Below the pieces are notes generated by a model. The model searched no databases. It was not told the DNA's origin and saw nothing but the letters and a program-made list of their open reading frames with translations. A DNA stretch of 64,000 nt from NCBI RefSeq assembly GCF_020400605.1, contig NZ_JAINRD010000023.1, forward strand, positions 62,001 through 126,000, written 5' to 3'. Below, piece after piece: positions 16,922-24,311 of the stretch (within the stretch, counting starts at the first letter, position 1; the number at the start of each line of letters is the position of its first letter). This DNA is from Streptomyces aculeolatus (GTDB lineage: Bacteria > Actinomycetota > Actinomycetes > Streptomycetales > Streptomycetaceae). The translations under genes and the position numbers were made by a program.

Positions 16922-17847
16922 ACGTAGTCCTCCAAGCGGGCAACGGCGAAGCCCTCGTCGTTCGCCTTACGGAGCACCGTACGGAGCACGTCGGTCATCG
17001 TGCCGCCGAATTCGGAAGGTCCTTCGAAGTGGGTGAGCACGATATCGCCGGGGTGGAACGCGGTGTCCCCCCGGGAGTACGTCCAGCGGCCGGGGAACGC
17101 CTCCTGCTGCCACAGCGGTACGACGTCGATGCCGCACTCCTTCGCGGCGCGCAGGGTGTCGCCGTTGTAGTTGCCGTACGGCGGGCGGAAGATCCGCGGC
17201 GCGGTGCCCATCTCGCGCTTCAGGACGCGCTGCTGGCCGCAGATCTCCTCGCGCTGGGCCGCGTAGGGCAGTTCGCGGAGGTTGGGGTGGTGGAGGGTGT
17301 GGTTGTTGACGGTGGTGCCGAGGTCGCGCAGGGCGCGGAAGTAGGCGTAGTCGTCGCGCGCGACCCCGTCGGCGAGGAAGGCGCTGACGGGCACGTCGAG
17401 TTCGCGCAGCATGCGCAGCAGCTCGGGGTCCTTGCGGTAGCCGTCGTCGATGGTGAGGAAGACGACCCGGTCGTCGGTCGGGACCCGGGTGATGACGGGC
17501 GGCAGGCCGGGGCCGCCGGTCTCGGTCTCGAAGCCGGGTTCCGTGGTGAGTGCGGGTTTGGTACGCGGCGGGGCGGGCGGCAGCAGCGGGGTGGCGGACA
17601 GGCCCCACGTGCGGGCGGCGGCGAGCCGCTGCGCGTGAACGTGCTGCTGGTGCTGCGCGGTGCGGGCGAGCGCGCGGGCGGGTGCGGCGGCGGGGCCGCC
17701 GGCGACGGCGGGCTTGGCGTCCTGGGTGAGGGGTCCGGCCCCGTCGGCGGGGTGGCCGCCGGTGTCGCGGGAGCAGGCGGAGGCGAGGAGTGCGGCGGTG
17801 ACGGCCAGGGCGAGGAGGCCGGTGCGGGGGCGGGTACGTGGGCGCAT
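16918..17847 (-). CDS. Polysaccharide deacetylase family lipoprotein (upstream copy)
   Basis: A 309-residue paralog of the next gene. It has a lipoprotein signal (LLASAC, Cys25), a linker and a NodB domain with TIDDGYRKDPE, NNHTLHHPNL (the second metal His is kept), RPPYGNYNGD and the C-terminal LTHFEG. Both copies end in VARLEDYV/M, so they arose by tandem duplication. The ATG at 17847 follows AAAGGA. The frame is open to 17952, but the signal peptide fixes the start. Substrate is inferred to be a cell-wall polymer. Confidence 0.92.
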   Translation of the reverse strand: MRPRTRPRTGLLALAVTAALLASACSRDTGGHPADGAGPLTQDAKPAVAGGPAAAPARALARTAQHQQHVHAQRLAAARTWGLSATPLLPPAPPRTKPALTTEPGFETETGGPGLPPVITRVPTDDRVVFLTIDDGYRKDPELLRMLRELDVPVSAFLADGVARDDYAYFRALRDLGTTVNNHTLHHPNLRELPYAAQREEICGQQRVLKREMGTAPRIFRPPYGNYNGDTLRAAKECGIDVVPLWQQEAFPGRWTYSRGDTAFHPGDIVLTHFEGPSEFGGTMTDVLRTVLRKANDEGFAVARLEDYV

Positions 17848-17951
17848 TTTATCCTTTTGTCCTATTAGTGCCGGAGCCCGCATCCTGCCAGCGCGGAACG
17901 GCGTGTCACGGCGCCACGCCGCGCGGGCGCCCGCATGGGGGACAGCGGACA

Positions 17952-19172
17952 ATGGGGCGCATGCACGGCTCCGACACCCCCGACGGCCCCCTCGCCGCCC
18001 TCCTCGCCCCCGAGGGGCAGGCCCTCCTCGCCGAGCTGCGCGACCACGACCCCGCCGACGAACTGGCCCTCGCCACCCGGCTGCGCCGCACCCACCCCGC
18101 CCCGCTGGTCTCCGCCGCGCTCGGCCAGGCCAGGCTGCGGCAGCGGGCGGCGGCGAAGTTCGGGGCGGACGCGGCGCGGATGTACTTCACGCCCGACGGC
18201 GTCGAGCAGGCGACCCGGACGGCGGTGGCGGCGCACCGCGCCGCCCGGTTCGCGGCGCTCGGCGTCGACCGGGTCGCCGACCTGTGCTGCGGCATCGGCG
18301 GCGACGCGGTGGCGCTGGCGCGGGCCGGGATCGCGGTGCTCGCCGTCGACCGGGACCCGGCGGCGGCCGCCGCCGCGCGGGCCAACGCGGCGGCGCTGGA
18401 GGTCGCAGAGCTGGTCGACGTGCGGTGCGGGGAGGTGGGCGACGTGGACATCTCCGGATACGACGCGGTGTTCGTCGATCCTGCGCGCCGGGTCGGCGGC
18501 CGGGGCGGGTCCGGGCGCGGGCGCGTCTTCGACCCCGAGGCGTACTCCCCGCCGCTGTCCTGGGCCGTCGAGGTCGCCGGCCGCGTCTCGCACGCGGCGC
18601 TGAAGGTCGCCCCCGGCATCCCGCACGAGGCGGTGCCGGACGCCGCCGAGGCGGAGTGGGTCTCCGACGCCGGCGACGTGAAGGAGGCCGTGCTCTGGTT
18701 CGGCACCGAGCCGGGCGCCCGCCGGGCGACCCTGCTGCCCGCCGGCGTCTCCCTCGCGGGGCGCGGCCTGCCCGACCCGCCGCCGGGTCCCGTGGGGCGC
18801 TACCTGTACGAGCCGGACGGCGCCGTCGTCCGCGCGCACCTCGTCGCCGAGGTCGCGGCGCAGGTCGGCGGCCGGCTGCTGGATCCGACCATCGCGTACG
18901 TCACGGCCGACGACCGGGTGCGGAGCCCGTACGCCACCGCGTACGAGATCACCGACACCCTCCCGTTCAGCGTCAAGAAGCTCCGCGCCCTGCTGCGCGC
19001 ACGGGGCGTCGGCAGCGTCACCGTCAAGAAGCGCGGCTCCGCCGTCGAACCCGAGGAGCTGCGGCGCAAGCTGAAGCTCACCGGCCCGTCCGCGGTGTCC
19101 TGCACCGTCTTCCTGACCCGCGTCGCCGGCGCCCCTACGGTGCTGCTGGGCCGTCCGGCCCCAGCGACGTGA
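17952..19172 (+). CDS. Class I SAM-dependent methyltransferase with THUMP-like domain
   Basis: A 406-residue protein. A helical N-terminal part leads to the SAM-binding motif VADLCCGIGGDAVALA (near residue 110), then DAVFVDPARR, and a C-terminal THUMP-like region (SVTVKKRGSAVEPEELRRKL). The family is conserved in actinobacteria. An RNA substrate is plausible from the domains but not shown. The ATG at 17952 was chosen, and another at 17961 is nearly as good. Its 3' end overlaps the convergent 95-residue gene by 38 bases. Confidence 0.88.
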   Translation: MGRMHGSDTPDGPLAALLAPEGQALLAELRDHDPADELALATRLRRTHPAPLVSAALGQARLRQRAAAKFGADAARMYFTPDGVEQATRTAVAAHRAARFAALGVDRVADLCCGIGGDAVALARAGIAVLAVDRDPAAAAAARANAAALEVAELVDVRCGEVGDVDISGYDAVFVDPARRVGGRGGSGRGRVFDPEAYSPPLSWAVEVAGRVSHAALKVAPGIPHEAVPDAAEAEWVSDAGDVKEAVLWFGTEPGARRATLLPAGVSLAGRGLPDPPPGPVGRYLYEPDGAVVRAHLVAEVAAQVGGRLLDPTIAYVTADDRVRSPYATAYEITDTLPFSVKKLRALLRARGVGSVTVKKRGSAVEPEELRRKLKLTGPSAVSCTVFLTRVAGAPTVLLGRPAPAT

Positions 19173-19422
19173 ACCGCCAGCGGTGCGCGGGCCGCGCCAG
19201 CAGCCCGCCGTCGCCGGGCGCCGGCAGCTCGGGCAGGTCCGCGTCGTAGGGCGCGTCCCACCACGTGATGACGAGCACCCGCTCGCCGGGCGCCGTGAAC
19301 GTCTCGCGGCGCAGCGGCGCCCCGGCCCCGGCGCCCTCCAGCCGCTGCGCGCGGGCCCAGGCGAGCAGTTCGCCGGCCCGCCCGGGCGCCGCCTTGGCCT
19401 CCCACATCAGCGCGACGGTCAC
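19135..19422 (-). CDS. Small conserved protein, antibiotic monooxygenase-like fold suspected
   Basis: A 95-residue protein starting VTVALMWEAKAAPGRAGELLAWA and containing FTAPGERVLVITWWD. The pattern of strand, helix and a paired WW resembles dimeric alpha/beta-barrel (ABM) proteins, but I cannot assign a function. The GTG start overlaps the tsaD stop codon (GTGA), so translation is coupled to tsaD, and its stop lies inside the convergent methyltransferase gene. Confidence 0.75.
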   Translation of the reverse strand: MTVALMWEAKAAPGRAGELLAWARAQRLEGAGAGAPLRRETFTAPGERVLVITWWDAPYDADLPELPAPGDGGLLARPAHRWRFTSLGPDGPAAP

Positions 19423-20528
19423 GAGTACAGGTTGTCCTTCGCCAACTCGTGCACGTGGTCGTGGCCGTGGCCGGGTGCGTGCTCGTGCCCGGGTACGTGC
19501 GTCTCCGTGACCGGCAGCGACGAGTCCGCCGACAGCTCCCAGTCCGACGCCGCCCGCCCCCGCGCCACCATCTCCGCGCCCAGCGCCGCGACCATCGCCC
19601 CGTTGTCCGTGCACAGCTTCGGCCGCGGCACCCGCAGCACGATGCCCGCGTCCTCGCAGCGCCGCTCCGCCATCGCCCGCAGCCGCGAGTTCGCCGCGAC
19701 GCCGCCGCCGATCATCAGGTGCCCGACGCCGTTGTCCCGGCAGGCCCGTACCGCCTTGCGCGTCAGCACGTCCGCGACCGACTCCTGGAACGACGCCGCG
19801 ACGTCCGCCACCGGCACGTCCTCCCCGGCCGCGCGCCTGGCCTCGACCCAGCGGGCGACGGAGGTCTTCAGGCCGGAGAAGGAGAAGTCGTACAGCGGGT
19901 CGCGCGGGCCCGTCAGGCCGCGCGGGAAGCGGATCGCGGCCGGGTCGCCCTCGCGCGCCGCCTTGTCGATGAACGGGCCGCCGGGGAAGCCGAGTCCGAG
20001 GACCCGGGCGACCTTGTCGAACGCCTCGCCCGCCGCGTCGTCGATGGTCGCGCCGAGCGGCCGGACGTCGGAGGTGATGTCGGCGGACATCAGCAGCGAG
20101 GAGTGCCCGCCGGAGACCAGCAGGGCCATCGTCGGCTCGGGCAGCGCGCCGTGTTCGAGCTGGTCGACGGCGATGTGCGAGGCGAGGTGGTTGACGCCGT
20201 AGAGCGGCTTGCCCAGCGCGTACGCGTACGCCTTGGCCGCCGACACCCCGACCAGCAGCGCGCCCGAGAGGCCGGGGCCCGCCGTCACCGCGACCGCGTC
20301 CAGGTCGCGGGCCGCGACCCCGGCGTCGCGCAGCGCCCGCTCGATCGTCGGCACCATCGCCTCCAGGTGTGCCCGGCTCGCCACCTCGGGCACCACGCCG
20401 CCGAAGCGGGCGTGCGCGTCGACGCTGGAGGCGATGGCGTCGGCGAGCAGCGTGTGCCCGCGGACGATCCCGACACCGGTCTCGTCGCAGGACGTCTCGA
20501 TGCCGAGCACCAGGGGTTCGTCTGCCAT
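19419..20528 (-). CDS. tsaD: tRNA N6-adenosine threonylcarbamoyltransferase TsaD
   Basis: A 369-residue enzyme that transfers the threonylcarbamoyl group to A37 of ANN-decoding tRNAs, with TsaB and TsaE. The Kae1/Qri7 signature GIETSCDETGVGIV opens the protein, the metal-binding NHLASHIAVD follows, and SGGHSSLL and GGGVAANSRLR are present. The last 30 or so residues (HVPGHEHAPGHGHDHVH) form a His-rich extension beyond the family's usual length. It is downstream of rimI by 8 bases in a tsaB-rimI-tsaD unit. Confidence 0.97.
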   Translation of the reverse strand: MADEPLVLGIETSCDETGVGIVRGHTLLADAIASSVDAHARFGGVVPEVASRAHLEAMVPTIERALRDAGVAARDLDAVAVTAGPGLSGALLVGVSAAKAYAYALGKPLYGVNHLASHIAVDQLEHGALPEPTMALLVSGGHSSLLMSADITSDVRPLGATIDDAAGEAFDKVARVLGLGFPGGPFIDKAAREGDPAAIRFPRGLTGPRDPLYDFSFSGLKTSVARWVEARRAAGEDVPVADVAASFQESVADVLTRKAVRACRDNGVGHLMIGGGVAANSRLRAMAERRCEDAGIVLRVPRPKLCTDNGAMVAALGAEMVARGRAASDWELSADSSLPVTETHVPGHEHAPGHGHDHVHELAKDNLYS

Positions 20529-20536
20529 GGGGGGCG

Positions 20537-21010
20537 TCACTCTTTCTCGTTCTCGGTACGGCGCATGACGAGCGCGTCGACGTTTCCGGGCTGGTAGTAG
20601 CCGCGTCTGACGCCGATGACGGCGAAGCCGTGGCGTTCGTAGAGGCGCTGGGCGCGGCCGTTGTCGACGCGCACCTCCAGCAGCACCTCGCGGCAGCCGA
20701 AGCGGCGGGCGGCGGCGAGCAGCGCCTGAAGCAGGCGCGGGCCGAGGCCGGTGCCCCAGTGGTCGGGGGCGGCGGCGATGGTCTGGATGTCGCCGGTGCC
20801 GTCGAGCGCGGCGAGGCCCCCGTAGCCGACGACGCGGCCGGCCTCGTCCTCGGCGACGAGGTACGCGCGGGTGGCGCCGGGGCCGCGGGCGTGGGCCAGC
20901 TCGGACCAGAACATGGCCGGGGACCAGGCGTCCTCGGGGAAGGTGTCCCGTTCGAGTGCGAGCACGGGGTCGATGTCCCACCACCGCATCTCGCGCAGGG
21001 CGACGGTCAT
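20537..21010 (-). CDS. rimI: Ribosomal-protein-alanine N-acetyltransferase RimI
   Basis: A 157-residue GNAT acetyltransferase. The acetyl-CoA loop reads TIAAAPDHWGTGLGPRLLQAL, and YERHGFAVIGVRRGYYQPGNVDALVM is the family's C-terminal signature. In E. coli RimI acetylates the N-terminus of S18, and actinobacterial members may act more broadly. Placed between tsaB and tsaD, as in M. tuberculosis (Rv3420c). The ATG at 21010 has only a weak ribosome site, so coupling to tsaB is possible. Confidence 0.95.
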   Translation of the reverse strand: MTVALREMRWWDIDPVLALERDTFPEDAWSPAMFWSELAHARGPGATRAYLVAEDEAGRVVGYGGLAALDGTGDIQTIAAAPDHWGTGLGPRLLQALLAAARRFGCREVLLEVRVDNGRAQRLYERHGFAVIGVRRGYYQPGNVDALVMRRTENEKE

Positions 21011-21047
21011 GGGTTCCCGGCGCTCTCGTACGGGGCCTGGCGCGCGG

Positions 21048-21713
21048 TCATCGCGGGGTGACCGCCTTGTACGCGGCCGGGACCTGCGCGTCCGGCCGGC
21101 GCAGGTACAGCGGGCGGGGCGGCAGCAGTTCGGCGCCCGCCGCGAGCCGCTCGGCGGCCAGCGCGGCGAGGGCGGCGGCGGGCGGGTGCGCCGGGGGGCG
21201 GGCGTCGGGGAACACCTCGGGGTACAGCTCCGCGCCCGCCCCGGCGGCGGGCAGGCCGGCGACCTGTTCCGCGAGGTCGGCGGGCCGGTCGACGGCGGGC
21301 TCGGTGAGGCGGGTGCGGGCGTCCGCGTAGCGCGCCCAGTACACCTCCTTGCGCCGGGCGTCGGTGGCCACAACGAACGGGCCGTCGACGTCGCCGCCGG
21401 TGGCGTAGGCGATGCCGTCGAGCGTGCAGAGCCCGTACACGGGGATGCCGAGCGTCATGCCGAGGACCTCGGCGGTCACCAGACCCACCCGCAGCCCGGT
21501 GTACGGACCGGGGCCCACGCCGACGACGACGCCGGTCAGCTCCCCGAGCCCCCGCCCCGCCCCGGCGAGCACGCGGTCGACGGCGGGCAGCAGCAGCTCG
21601 CCGTGGCGCCGGGCGTCGACCTGGTGCGACGCGGCGAGCGCGGGCGACGCGGGGTCGCCGTCGTGGAGGGCGACGGTGACGGCGGGGGTGGCGGTATCCA
21701 TGGCGAGGAGCAC
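21048..21713 (-). CDS. tsaB: t6A biosynthesis protein TsaB
   Basis: A 221-residue ASKHA-fold paralog of TsaD that scaffolds the t6A complex with TsaD and TsaE. LLAMDTATPAVTVAL, GVGPGPYTGLRVGLVTAEVLG and LCTLDGIAY are typical. The start is GTG at 21713. It heads the tsaB-rimI-tsaD-small-ORF unit. Confidence 0.96.
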   Translation of the reverse strand: MLLAMDTATPAVTVALHDGDPASPALAASHQVDARRHGELLLPAVDRVLAGAGRGLGELTGVVVGVGPGPYTGLRVGLVTAEVLGMTLGIPVYGLCTLDGIAYATGGDVDGPFVVATDARRKEVYWARYADARTRLTEPAVDRPADLAEQVAGLPAAGAGAELYPEVFPDARPPAHPPAAALAALAAERLAAGAELLPPRPLYLRRPDAQVPAAYKAVTPR

Positions 21714-21934
21714 GCCCTTCAGGGTAGTCGCGCGGGAGGGGTGCCCGGAGCGCGTCCGCCGGGCCGGTGACTCCGGCTGCGGCCGCCCCAGGGAGTGCGG
21801 GGGCGGGTGCTACCGTCGGGCGGAGCAGGCGGGGCGGACAGGCGGGCCGGCACGGAGCCGGCCGGCCCGGGACGGGCCAGGGGCACACCGCGGCAGAGCG
21901 GCCGTACGGCCGCCGTACGGAAGGGGCGTACCGC

Positions 21935-22474
21935 GTGGCAGGCAGCGGGAAATTCGTGGCCGGGCTGACGGCCGCCGCCCTGGGCGTGGTCGCCTTCCTC
22001 GCCTACCAGGCCAACGCCAACGCCCCCGACTCCCTCGCCCGCAACCGGCCGGGGGTCGCCAGCCCCGAGCCGTCCAAGGCCAAGGAGAAGAAGCTCGAAC
22101 TGCCCGCCCGCTCGGGCACCGGCCTGCGGGTGGTGTACGCGCTGAAGGCGCAGCGCGTGTGGCTCGTCGGCGAGGACAACTCGGTGCTGCGGACGTACAG
22201 GGTGACGCCGAGCACCGTCGACCCGCCGGTCGGCACGTACGCCGTGACCTCGCGGTCGCGGCAGATCACCGGCTCTGACGGGGTGCCGGTCGAGCACGTG
22301 GTGATCTTCACGGAGTCCGAGGGCACGGTCATAGGGTTCAGCGCCGCGGTCGACGGCTCGCGGCCGGAACCGGACCCGGACTCGAAGACGGGCGGTGTGC
22401 GCTCGTCGCGGGCGGACGGCAAGGCGCTGTGGCGCTTCGCGACGGTGGGCGTCGAGGTCGCGGTGGTGAAGTAG
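21935..22474 (+). CDS. Membrane-anchored YkuD-like protein lacking the catalytic cysteine
   Basis: A 179-residue protein with an N-terminal hydrophobic anchor (about residues 6-24) and an extracytoplasmic domain. RVVYALKAQRVWLVGEDN and VTPSTVDPPVGTYAVTSR match the opening strands of L,D-transpeptidase (YkuD) domains. Where the catalytic SHGC(I/V)R should be, it reads KTGGVRSSRADGKALW, then VGVEVAVV. There is no cysteine anywhere in the protein. It is thus probably a pseudo-enzyme that binds or shields peptidoglycan. The GTG at 21935 follows GGAAGGGGC. Divergent from tsaB. Confidence 0.75.
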   Translation: MAGSGKFVAGLTAAALGVVAFLAYQANANAPDSLARNRPGVASPEPSKAKEKKLELPARSGTGLRVVYALKAQRVWLVGEDNSVLRTYRVTPSTVDPPVGTYAVTSRSRQITGSDGVPVEHVVIFTESEGTVIGFSAAVDGSRPEPDPDSKTGGVRSSRADGKALWRFATVGVEVAVVK

Positions 22475-22571
22475 CGGGGACCCGCTGCCGGACCCCCGCC
22501 CTCCGCCCGTACGTTTCCCGCCACACGCCACGCGCCTTGCCGCGGCCCGGCGGTCCGGCAGTCCCGCGGTC

Positions 22572-23438
22572 CTACAGCCCGGCGGCCTCCGCGAGCAGCG
22601 GGACCTGCCCCACGTCCGGGTTGCAGGGGAACAGCACCAGCTCGCCGCAGCCCGCGTCCGCGAACGCGGCCTTCGCCGCGGCGATCGCCTTCGGCGAGGT
22701 CAGCGCCCCCTCGACGATCCTCTCGGCGAAGTCGCCGAGGAACCCGTAGTAGTCCAGCAGGTAGTCGCGGGCGTGCTCCTCGGCGCTCGGGCCGAGGCTC
22801 GCGTACGCGAGTGCAGCCACCCGCGGCTCGCCCTCCCGGCCCGCCTCGCGCCACGCCGCCTTCGCCTTCTCGGCGCCCGCGGCCAGCTGCTCGGGCCGCC
22901 CGCCGCCGAGGATCCACCCGGCGCCGTACTCCGCGACCCGCCGGTACGTCGCAGGTGCGTCGCCGCCGAAGAGCATCGGCGGCCCGCCGGCCTGCACCGG
23001 CGCCGGGCCCACGGGGTGGGCGCGGCCGCGGGCTTCCTGGTTCCACACGGCGCGCATCTCGGCGAGCTGGTCGTCGAAGATCCGGCCGCGCCCGGTGAAC
23101 GGCACTCCCGCCGCCTCGTAGTCGTCCTGCCGCCCGCCGACGGCGGCGCCGACGGTGAGCCGGCCGCCGGAGAGCACGTCGACGGAGGCGAGCTGCTTGG
23201 CCAGCAGGGCGCCGTTGCCGCGGTACGGGGCGATGAGGATGGTCGTCGTCAGGCCGATCCGCTCGGTGACGGCCGCGGCGGCGGCGAGCGTGGGGATCGT
23301 TTCGAGGTTGCCGTAGACGACGCGGTCGATGGTGCCGAGGGTCGAGAACCCGGCCTGCTCGGCCGCGACGGCCCACTCGGGGATCAGCTTGCCGGGGATG
23401 CCGGTGATGGTGGAGGGAAGTCCGATGCCGATGTCCAT
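22572..23438 (-). CDS. LLM class flavin-dependent oxidoreductase
   Basis: A 288-residue luciferase-like monooxygenase (bacterial TIM barrel, F420 or FMN). DIGIGLPSTI opens it, LASVDVLSGGRLTVGAAVGG is the family motif, and WILGGG follows. The substrate is unknown. It is minus strand, 58 bases past the 53-residue ORF, and convergent with the YkuD-like gene. Confidence 0.9.
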   Translation of the reverse strand: MDIGIGLPSTITGIPGKLIPEWAVAAEQAGFSTLGTIDRVVYGNLETIPTLAAAAAVTERIGLTTTILIAPYRGNGALLAKQLASVDVLSGGRLTVGAAVGGRQDDYEAAGVPFTGRGRIFDDQLAEMRAVWNQEARGRAHPVGPAPVQAGGPPMLFGGDAPATYRRVAEYGAGWILGGGRPEQLAAGAEKAKAAWREAGREGEPRVAALAYASLGPSAEEHARDYLLDYYGFLGDFAERIVEGALTSPKAIAAAKAAFADAGCGELVLFPCNPDVGQVPLLAEAAGL

Positions 23439-23496
23439 GCCGGGCAGCCTAGATCCCGCGGGAGGGCCACGGGGCCTGACCTCGTCCTACGCCGTC

Positions 23497-23658
23497 CTAC
23501 GCGGCGTGCTGCTCCGGTGCGGCGGGGGCCTCCGGGGCCGTCTCGCCCGCCTCTGCTCCGGGCGCGGGCGGCGTCGAGACCGCCTCGGCCGCCGCGCAGG
23601 CGGCGAGCAGCTCGGCGACTCCCACGGCGGGGCGCTGCTCGTCTTCCTCAGGTGCCAT
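23497..23658 (-). CDS. Small hypothetical protein (53 residues)
   Basis: MAPEEDEQRPAVGVAELLAA is followed by an Ala/Pro/Glu-rich tail ending EQHAA. It is acidic, with no membrane segment and one Cys. I do not recognise a function, though a short acidic protein of this kind is familiar in Streptomyces next to tsaE. The ATG at 23658 was chosen. A perfect 10-bp palindrome lies 38 bases upstream, suggesting its own regulated promoter. Confidence 0.6.
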   Translation of the reverse strand: MAPEEDEQRPAVGVAELLAACAAAEAVSTPPAPGAEAGETAPEAPAAPEQHAA

Positions 23659-23695
23659 ACGCCCATGGGACCACGCCCGCCGACCTGGGGCAACG

Positions 23696-23720
23696 ATATG
23701 CCGACAGCACGTCGGCATAT
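23696..23720. promoter_or_regulatory. Perfect 10-bp palindrome upstream of the 53-residue ORF
   Basis: ATATGCCGAC, five bases, GTCGGCATAT. It lies between the tsaE stop and the start of the small ORF. The AT ends and lack of a U-tract fit a protein-binding site better than a terminator, but both are possible. Confidence 0.65.
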
Positions 23721-23745
23721 TTGTCGGAACGTACAGCACTGCTGT

Positions 23746-24300
23746 TCAGGTGCGGGCGAGCGCGGCCAGCGCGCCGTGCGCCCAACGGTCGCCGACGCCG
23801 GTGACGGTGACGCGCCGCACGTCGGCCCCGTCCGCCTCGTCTGTCCCGTCCCCGTCCGCGTCCGCCGCCGGCCCGGGCGCACCGCCCGTCCTGCGTTCGA
23901 TGACGACGTGCAGCCTGTCCTCGGCCAGCTCCTCGACCTTGCCCTCGCCCCACTCCACGACCACGACCGACTCGGGCAGCGACACGTCGAGATCCAGGTC
24001 CTCCATCTCCTCCAGGCCGCCGCCCAGCCGGTAGGCGTCGACGTGGACCAGCGGCGGCCCGCCCGAGACGGACGGGTGCACGCGCGCGATGACGAACGTC
24101 GGCGACGTCACCGCCCCCCGCACCCCGAGCCCGGCCCCCAGCCCGCGCGCGAGCGTCGTCTTGCCCGCGCCCAGCGCCCCGGTGAGCAGCACGAGGTCCC
24201 CGGCGCGCAGCACGGCGGCGAGCCGGCGGCCCAGCTCCTGCATCTGTTCGGGCGACTCGACGGTCAACTGGACGGCGGTGGGGGTCGCGGCGGCGCTCAT
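23746..24300 (-). CDS. tsaE: tRNA t6A biosynthesis ATPase TsaE
   Basis: A 184-residue P-loop ATPase that drives the TsaB-TsaD complex. Walker A reads LLTGALGAGKTTLARGL, followed by VTSPTFVIARVH, VHVDAYRL and VVVVEWGEG (Walker B-like). The C-terminal third is an Asp/Gly-rich insert before a final strand, longer than in E. coli. It starts 11 bases after the hydrolase gene stops, in the nnr-alr-hydrolase-tsaE operon. Confidence 0.96.
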   Translation of the reverse strand: MSAAATPTAVQLTVESPEQMQELGRRLAAVLRAGDLVLLTGALGAGKTTLARGLGAGLGVRGAVTSPTFVIARVHPSVSGGPPLVHVDAYRLGGGLEEMEDLDLDVSLPESVVVVEWGEGKVEELAEDRLHVVIERRTGGAPGPAADADGDGTDEADGADVRRVTVTGVGDRWAHGALAALART

Positions 24301-24311
24301 GGCACTGGATG

